A stretch of 9,375 bases of DNA from contig CAMAHO010000076.1 in NCBI GenBank assembly GCA_945834545.1, positions 1-9,375 of the forward strand. Direction: 5' to 3'. The DNA is from an uncultured Lachnospiraceae bacterium. Its GTDB lineage: Bacteria > Bacillota > Clostridia > Lachnospirales > Lachnospiraceae. A program made the translations under genes and the position numbers. The stretch's first letter is position 1. Each line of letters begins with the position of its first letter. Positions 6,100 through 9,375 of the stretch are shown piece by piece. Under the pieces are notes generated by a model. The model saw only the letters and a list, made by a program, of their open reading frames with translations, was not told the origin of the DNA and did no database searches.

Positions 6100-7080
6100 T
6101 TATTCCTCCTCCCTTAGTACCGAAGTAACTCTAACTGCATAAGAATCCTTACTGGTACCGGGCAATGCAGTAAACTTTTTTAGATTACCCACATACACAT
6201 CCATATCGCTGTCCACCTTGGTATCCAGGCGGATGCAATCACCTACCTGTAAGGTTACAAAATCTGCTACCGTAATCTGGCTTGTTCCAAGGATTGCCTT
6301 GATGGGTACCTGAGTCTTCTTTATCATAGCTTCAATGTACATCTCATAATTCTCGTCATGATTCTCCTGCATAGTCGAGAACCAATACTTTGTATTCAGC
6401 TTATCCATAACATCTTCCAAAGTAATGAAAGGAAGACATACATTCATATAGCCTTCTACATCTCCGATTTTTAAATTCAATGTAACAATGGCTATCATAT
6501 CATTTGGTGCAATCACCTGAGCAAACTGTGGATTTGTCTCAACCCTGTTCAAAACCGGATTAATTTCCACAACGTTTCTCCACGGTTCTCTCAGAAGCTG
6601 TACCATCATAACCAAAACCTTCTGTATTATAACAAGCTCTATTTCCGAAAAATCCCTACTCTTTTCAAGTGGTTCGCCATATCCACCCAACATTCTGTCC
6701 AACATAGCATATGCCAGATTGATGGCTAAATCCATAATGATCATACCGTTTAACGGGGCAAAATTTACAATCCCCAGTACAACCGGGTTAGCAAGTGAAT
6801 TTGTAAATTCGCTGAAGGTTACTGTTTCTGAACTGGAAACCATAACCTGAACATTCTTCCTTAAAAAAACCGGCAAATTTGTTGAGATTAAACGGCCATA
6901 ATGCTCAAAGATAATCTCTAAAGTTCTAAGATGCTCTTTAGAGAACTTCGTAGGGCGGCTGAAATCATAGTCTCTGACTTGCTTCTCGTCCTCGTTCTGC
7001 ATTTTATTAACATCAAGGTCACCACTGACCAATGCTTGTAAGAGATTATCTATCTCACTTTGCGAAAGGACGTCACTCAC
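6100..7080 (-). CDS. fliM: Flagellar motor switch protein FliM
   Basis: FliM is the C-ring switch protein that receives CheY-P and sets rotation direction. With the start chosen here it has 326 residues, normal for the family. It has an N-terminal CheY-P binding peptide, LSQSEIDNLL (5-14); a flexible linker; DYDFSRPTKFSKEH (about 37-50) opening the CheC-like middle domain; the GGYGEP turn and a long middle domain; and a C-terminal SpoA domain of the FliN type near residues 250-326. A longer frame starts at GTG 7089 (adding MRL), but that codon is part of the GGAGGTG SD sequence. GTG at 7080 has GGAGG (7089-7093) 8 nt upstream and gives the conserved MSDVLSQSEID start. It follows fliL after 41 nt and precedes fliY by 3 nt. 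Identity is very secure. Confidence 0.96.
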   Translation of the reverse strand: MSDVLSQSEIDNLLQALVSGDLDVNKMQNEDEKQVRDYDFSRPTKFSKEHLRTLEIIFEHYGRLISTNLPVFLRKNVQVMVSSSETVTFSEFTNSLANPVVLGIVNFAPLNGMIIMDLAINLAYAMLDRMLGGYGEPLEKSRDFSEIELVIIQKVLVMMVQLLREPWRNVVEINPVLNRVETNPQFAQVIAPNDMIAIVTLNLKIGDVEGYMNVCLPFITLEDVMDKLNTKYWFSTMQENHDENYEMYIEAMIKKTQVPIKAILGTSQITVADFVTLQVGDCIRLDTKVDSDMDVYVGNLKKFTALPGTSKDSYAVRVTSVLREEE

Positions 7081-7088
7081 AAGTCTCA

Positions 7089-7093
7089 CCTCC
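7089..7093 (-). promoter_or_regulatory. Ribosome binding site deciding the fliM start
   Basis: GGAGG within GGGGAGGTGAG lies 8 nt before the GTG at 7078-7080. The alternative GTG at 7087-7089 overlaps this site, so it cannot use it and is unlikely to be the start. Confidence 0.85.
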
Positions 7094-7121
7094 CCTTTCG
7101 AGTTTGCCTAACAAGAATTTA

Positions 7122-7631
7122 TCAACCATATTTAATTCCGTTCAAACCAATACTATAAATAAAATCAGAATCAAAAAGTGTTTGAATTGCCTTTAAAATA
7201 TCCTCCTTAAGCAAATCCAAATCCATACACTCTGCCTCCGTTTTTCTGGAGACAACGCTGGTAATCGCATCCTTAATCAGTGATTCCCTCTCCGACAGGG
7301 TCTCGCCATAGGTTTTATAATCGGGATGCTTTTTATTGATGGACAGAACCACTTCAAAGACAATATAGCTTTGTTTTCCGCTTCCATCATTTGCTAACGG
7401 AATTGTCATTGCACCAGATAAGTCCTTAACCTCGGTATCTGCAAGAGACACCTCAACTTTTTCTTCCTCCCCCGGAGTACTTAATTCAAAATTTAGGACA
7501 GTTGCAATGTTTCCTATTAATTCTGCTGTTTTTTTGTTTGTACTAATGACGCTGAATGCAATAATACCGGTCAGAACCAGGTTAACTAACAGGAACGCCA
7601 ATATCAGTACAGTCAATAAATTTTTCTTCAT
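7122..7631 (-). CDS. fliL: Flagellar basal body-associated protein FliL
   Basis: FliL is a single-pass membrane protein that surrounds or stabilises stator units at the basal body and affects motor output. The 169-residue product has a short basic N-terminus (MKKN) and one strong membrane segment (about residues 5-28). A linker follows, then an extracytoplasmic domain from about residue 55, with SYIVFEVVLSINKKHPDY (about 87-104) and a C-terminal helix-strand region (LLKEDILKAIQTLFDSDFIYSI). These fit the FliL pattern only loosely, as usual for this divergent family. The final GLNGIKYG extends past the usual FliL end. The start ATG (7629-7631) has only a modest SD (GAGG, about 10 nt upstream). 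Position between motB and fliM strongly supports the call. It is 27 nt after motB. Confidence 0.9.
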   Translation of the reverse strand: MKKNLLTVLILAFLLVNLVLTGIIAFSVISTNKKTAELIGNIATVLNFELSTPGEEEKVEVSLADTEVKDLSGAMTIPLANDGSGKQSYIVFEVVLSINKKHPDYKTYGETLSERESLIKDAITSVVSRKTEAECMDLDLLKEDILKAIQTLFDSDFIYSIGLNGIKYG

Positions 7632-7658
7632 AATTCTAAAGCCTCAACAATTCTATTT

Positions 7659-8480
7659 TTACTCGAAGGAAGGATTGTAGATACGAATCTCTACTCGTCT
7701 GTTTCTGCTTCTTCCCTCAGGTGTCCCATTATCCGCTACCGGAACACGATCTCCCATTCCTGCATGGCGCAACTTCGCTACATCTAAATCAGTGTTATCC
7801 TTTAAATAATAAAACACTGCCAAGGCTCTTGCTGAACTTAGTTCCTCATTGTCTGCATACTTCTCGCTGCTCATAGGAAGGTTGTCTGTATGCCCTTCAA
7901 TCTCTATGGTTCCTTTTGCATATCTGCTCAGAATCAATGCTGCCTTGTCCATAACTCTCTTGGCTTCCGGTCTAAGCTCAGCACTTCCGGAGTCAAAGAG
8001 CAAGCCTCCTTTTATTGTAAGCTGAACATAAGAGGATGTAAAGCTCACCTCTATCTGTTCCGCCACATTTCCTTCTTCCACAGCCTCTTCCACCTTTTCA
8101 GCCAGTTCCTCGTTGTCTTGAAGCTTTTCCTGATCCATAGCCTCTATCACTTCCTGGGCTGTTTCGTACTGGTTCAAATCAGGAGACTCCTGACTGCTTT
8201 CTGCTGCTTTTCCGGTACTGTTAATATATTTGTCCAGTTCGTTTAGTTGGCTCACACCATTGCTGATTAAAATCCCCTCACCAATCGCTGTTGCACCGGC
8301 ATCAAATATGCTGAAGCTGTTGTTCATGCTGGCAACCAACTCATTTAATTTCGATTCCTGCATGGTAGACATAGAAAAAAGCAATACAAAGAAGCAAAGC
8401 AGCAGGTTCATCAAATCACTAAAAGTAGCCATCCATGCAGGGGAGCCCTTAGGTGGTTCTTCCTGCCTTTTCATTGACAT
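7659..8480 (-). CDS. motB: Flagellar motor stator protein MotB
   Basis: MotB anchors the stator to peptidoglycan and carries the proton- or ion-binding aspartate. The product has 273 residues. The PAWMATFSDLMNLLLCFFVLLFS region (14-36) is the single membrane helix, with the essential Asp22. A linker of about 115 residues follows and is very acidic at about 98-145. The OmpA-like peptidoglycan-binding domain (about 152-268) has LLFDSGSAELRPEAK, GHTDNLP (196-202) and SRNRRVEI (258-265). Two starts are possible. ATG 8480 has GGAGG (8493-8497) 12 nt upstream. ATG 8474 (third codon, MKRQEEPP) has AAGGA (8482-8486) at a better 7 nt. The longer form is listed and the shorter is equally plausible. It lies 4 nt after motA and the two are surely co-translated. 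Ion type (H+ or Na+) cannot be read reliably. Confidence 0.96.
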   Translation of the reverse strand: MSMKRQEEPPKGSPAWMATFSDLMNLLLCFFVLLFSMSTMQESKLNELVASMNNSFSIFDAGATAIGEGILISNGVSQLNELDKYINSTGKAAESSQESPDLNQYETAQEVIEAMDQEKLQDNEELAEKVEEAVEEGNVAEQIEVSFTSSYVQLTIKGGLLFDSGSAELRPEAKRVMDKAALILSRYAKGTIEIEGHTDNLPMSSEKYADNEELSSARALAVFYYLKDNTDLDVAKLRHAGMGDRVPVADNGTPEGRSRNRRVEIRIYNPSFE

Positions 8481-8484
8481 TTCC

Positions 8485-9282
8485 TTACTTCACCTCCGCT
8501 TCCTCAGTCTGCGTTGTCCTATCCTTTGGTGCCAGGAACGACTTTAACTTTTCCTCGATAACACGTGGGTTTTCACCGGCTTGAATTGACAAAAGGCCTT
8601 CTATCATTACCTCCTTAAGCGTCATTTCAGCAGCGTTGTTATCCTTCAATTTATTTGCAACCGGTGTACAAATCCAGTTGGCAAGCAGTGAACCATACAA
8701 AGTAGTAATCAATGCGACTGCCATAGCCGGCCCGATTGCACCTGCATCATCCATGTTATAAAGCATGTTAACAAGACCTACCAGTGTACCAATCATACCC
8801 CAAGCAGGTCCCATGGCCCCCAATGTATCCCAGAAGCTAATCAGCTTTTTGTGACGAGAATCTACATTTACCAGCTCTGTTTCCATAATTGCACGAACCA
8901 AATCCGGATCTGTACCATCAACAATCAGCAGAATACCCTTTTTTAAAAAGGGTTCATCTACATCAGCTGCGGATTCCTCCAAAGAAAGAAGCCCTTCCTT
9001 TCTCGCAACATTGGACAACTCTATAATCTTTTGAATCATTTCCGAAGCATTCATGGCCGTGGTCTTAAAAATTAAGGTAAAGCTTTTAAGACCCGCTATA
9101 TAATCCGACAAGCTATAGCTGGCAAGGGTTGCCGCAAAAGCACCGCCAAAGGTAATAATAGCGGAAGCGGGATCTATGTATCTGCCGAATCCTCCGATTC
9201 CGGCATTGGTAATAATACCAAACACAAGCATCACCAGGCCAAGTACAATACCTAAAAGGGAAGCTATATCCAATGATACCAC
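8485..9282 (-). CDS. motA: Flagellar motor stator protein MotA
   Basis: MotA forms the stator ring around MotB and pushes on FliG through its cytoplasmic loop. The product has up to 265 residues and four membrane segments (about 6-26, 36-55, 155-176, 184-206). The large cytoplasmic loop carries the charged residues equivalent to E. coli Arg90 and Glu98, here Arg94 and Glu102 in ARKEGLLSLEE. Conserved prolines are Pro159 (GAMGPAWGMIGTLVGLV) and Pro207 (ICTPVAN), matching E. coli Pro173 and Pro222. The start is uncertain. GTG 9282 has a weak AGGG 11 nt upstream; TTG 9273 (giving MDIASLLG, the more typical N-terminus) has GGTGG 5 nt upstream. No in-frame ATG exists before the upstream stop. It lies 13 nt after flbD and 4 nt before motB. 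Confidence 0.96.
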   Translation of the reverse strand: MVSLDIASLLGIVLGLVMLVFGIITNAGIGGFGRYIDPASAIITFGGAFAATLASYSLSDYIAGLKSFTLIFKTTAMNASEMIQKIIELSNVARKEGLLSLEESAADVDEPFLKKGILLIVDGTDPDLVRAIMETELVNVDSRHKKLISFWDTLGAMGPAWGMIGTLVGLVNMLYNMDDAGAIGPAMAVALITTLYGSLLANWICTPVANKLKDNNAAEMTLKEVMIEGLLSIQAGENPRVIEEKLKSFLAPKDRTTQTEEAEVK

Positions 9283-9295
9283 CAGTCTTTATACC

Positions 9296-9375
9296 CTATT
9301 CTTCTGTATGGGCATAAATTTCCTTTCTATACAATTTTACAAGATTTTTTATCTCTTGTCTACTTTCTTTTACAA
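9296..9375 (-). CDS. flbD: FlbD family protein, C-terminal 25 codons only (5' end outside window)
   Basis: An open minus-strand frame enters at the window edge and ends with TAG at 9296-9298. The 25 visible codons (9373 downward) read VKESRQEIKNLVKLYRKEI and then YAHTEE. FlbD proteins are short (about 60-80 residues), end in a VKES-x-x-E-I/V-x-x-x-V-x-x-Y-(K/R)-(R/K) helix, and are encoded just before motA in Clostridia and some Bacilli. Both the ending and the position fit. The other two minus-strand frames carry stops near the edge (TAA and TAG within about 15 bases). The molecular role of FlbD is poorly defined; it is a flagellar operon protein, not the caulobacter NtrC-type FlbD. Only a fragment is visible, so the call is moderate. 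Confidence 0.75.
   Translation of the reverse strand, partial: VKESRQEIKNLVKLYRKEIYAHTEE

Noticed and set aside
5609..6142. 177-codon plus-strand frame opposite fliY and the fliM end
   Set aside because: It is long only because it lies opposite a conserved coding region. It has no SD and is Ser/Pro-rich shadow sequence.
7890..8246. 118-codon plus-strand frame opposite motB
   Set aside because: It is the antisense shadow of the MotB linker and OmpA-like domain, with no start signals.
1..9375. Search for an undescribed multi-gene system
   Set aside because: Every open stretch on the minus strand is a recognised flagellar or chemotaxis gene in a conserved order. No foreign island, defence gene, repeat array or orphan gene remains unexplained.

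Overview
The window is an uninterrupted stretch of a large flagellar/chemotaxis (fla/che) operon. Every gene lies on the minus strand, so transcription runs from high to low coordinates. In that order it holds: the last 25 codons of flbD, then motA, motB, fliL, fliM, fliY (the FliN-type switch protein), cheY, fliO, fliP, fliQ, fliR, flhB, and the first 236 codons of flhA, which leaves the window at position 1. Genes overlap by up to 14 bases or are 2 to 41 bases apart. The only longer gap is 70 bases, between flhB and flhA. I see no rRNA, tRNA, CRISPR array, insertion sequence, convincing promoter or terminator, and no gene-free stretch over 300 bases.

The organism is most likely a Gram-positive Clostridia member, probably a Lachnospiraceae relative. 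Reasons: the gene order fliL-fliM-fliY-cheY-fliO-fliP-fliQ-fliR-flhB-flhA is the Bacillus/Clostridia order; motAB sits inside the operon behind flbD, a clostridial arrangement; FliN is replaced by FliY with a CheC-like domain; base composition is moderately AT-rich; and strong Shine-Dalgarno (SD) sites precede most starts. The family assignment is inference; the class-level assignment is firmer.

The genes form three functional blocks. MotA and MotB are the stator, and FliL is the stator-associated basal body protein. FliM, FliY and CheY are the C-ring switch, its built-in CheY-P phosphatase, and the signal it receives. FliO, FliP, FliQ, FliR, FlhB and FlhA are the membrane export gate that secretes rod, hook and filament subunits. 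The catalytic and signature residues I checked are present, and no frameshift or truncation is visible, so the system looks functional.

The main unusual element is in fliY. A 237-bp tract of 15-bp tandem repeats (4909-5145) encodes a Met-Pro-Gln-Met-Gly linker between the phosphatase-like and FliN-like domains and makes the protein much longer than typical FliY. Several starts needed correction: fliM, fliR and fliQ begin downstream of the longest possible ORF start, and flhB, fliM and motA use non-ATG starts. I found no evidence of an undescribed multi-gene system; this is mostly a well-known locus with one unusual protein.
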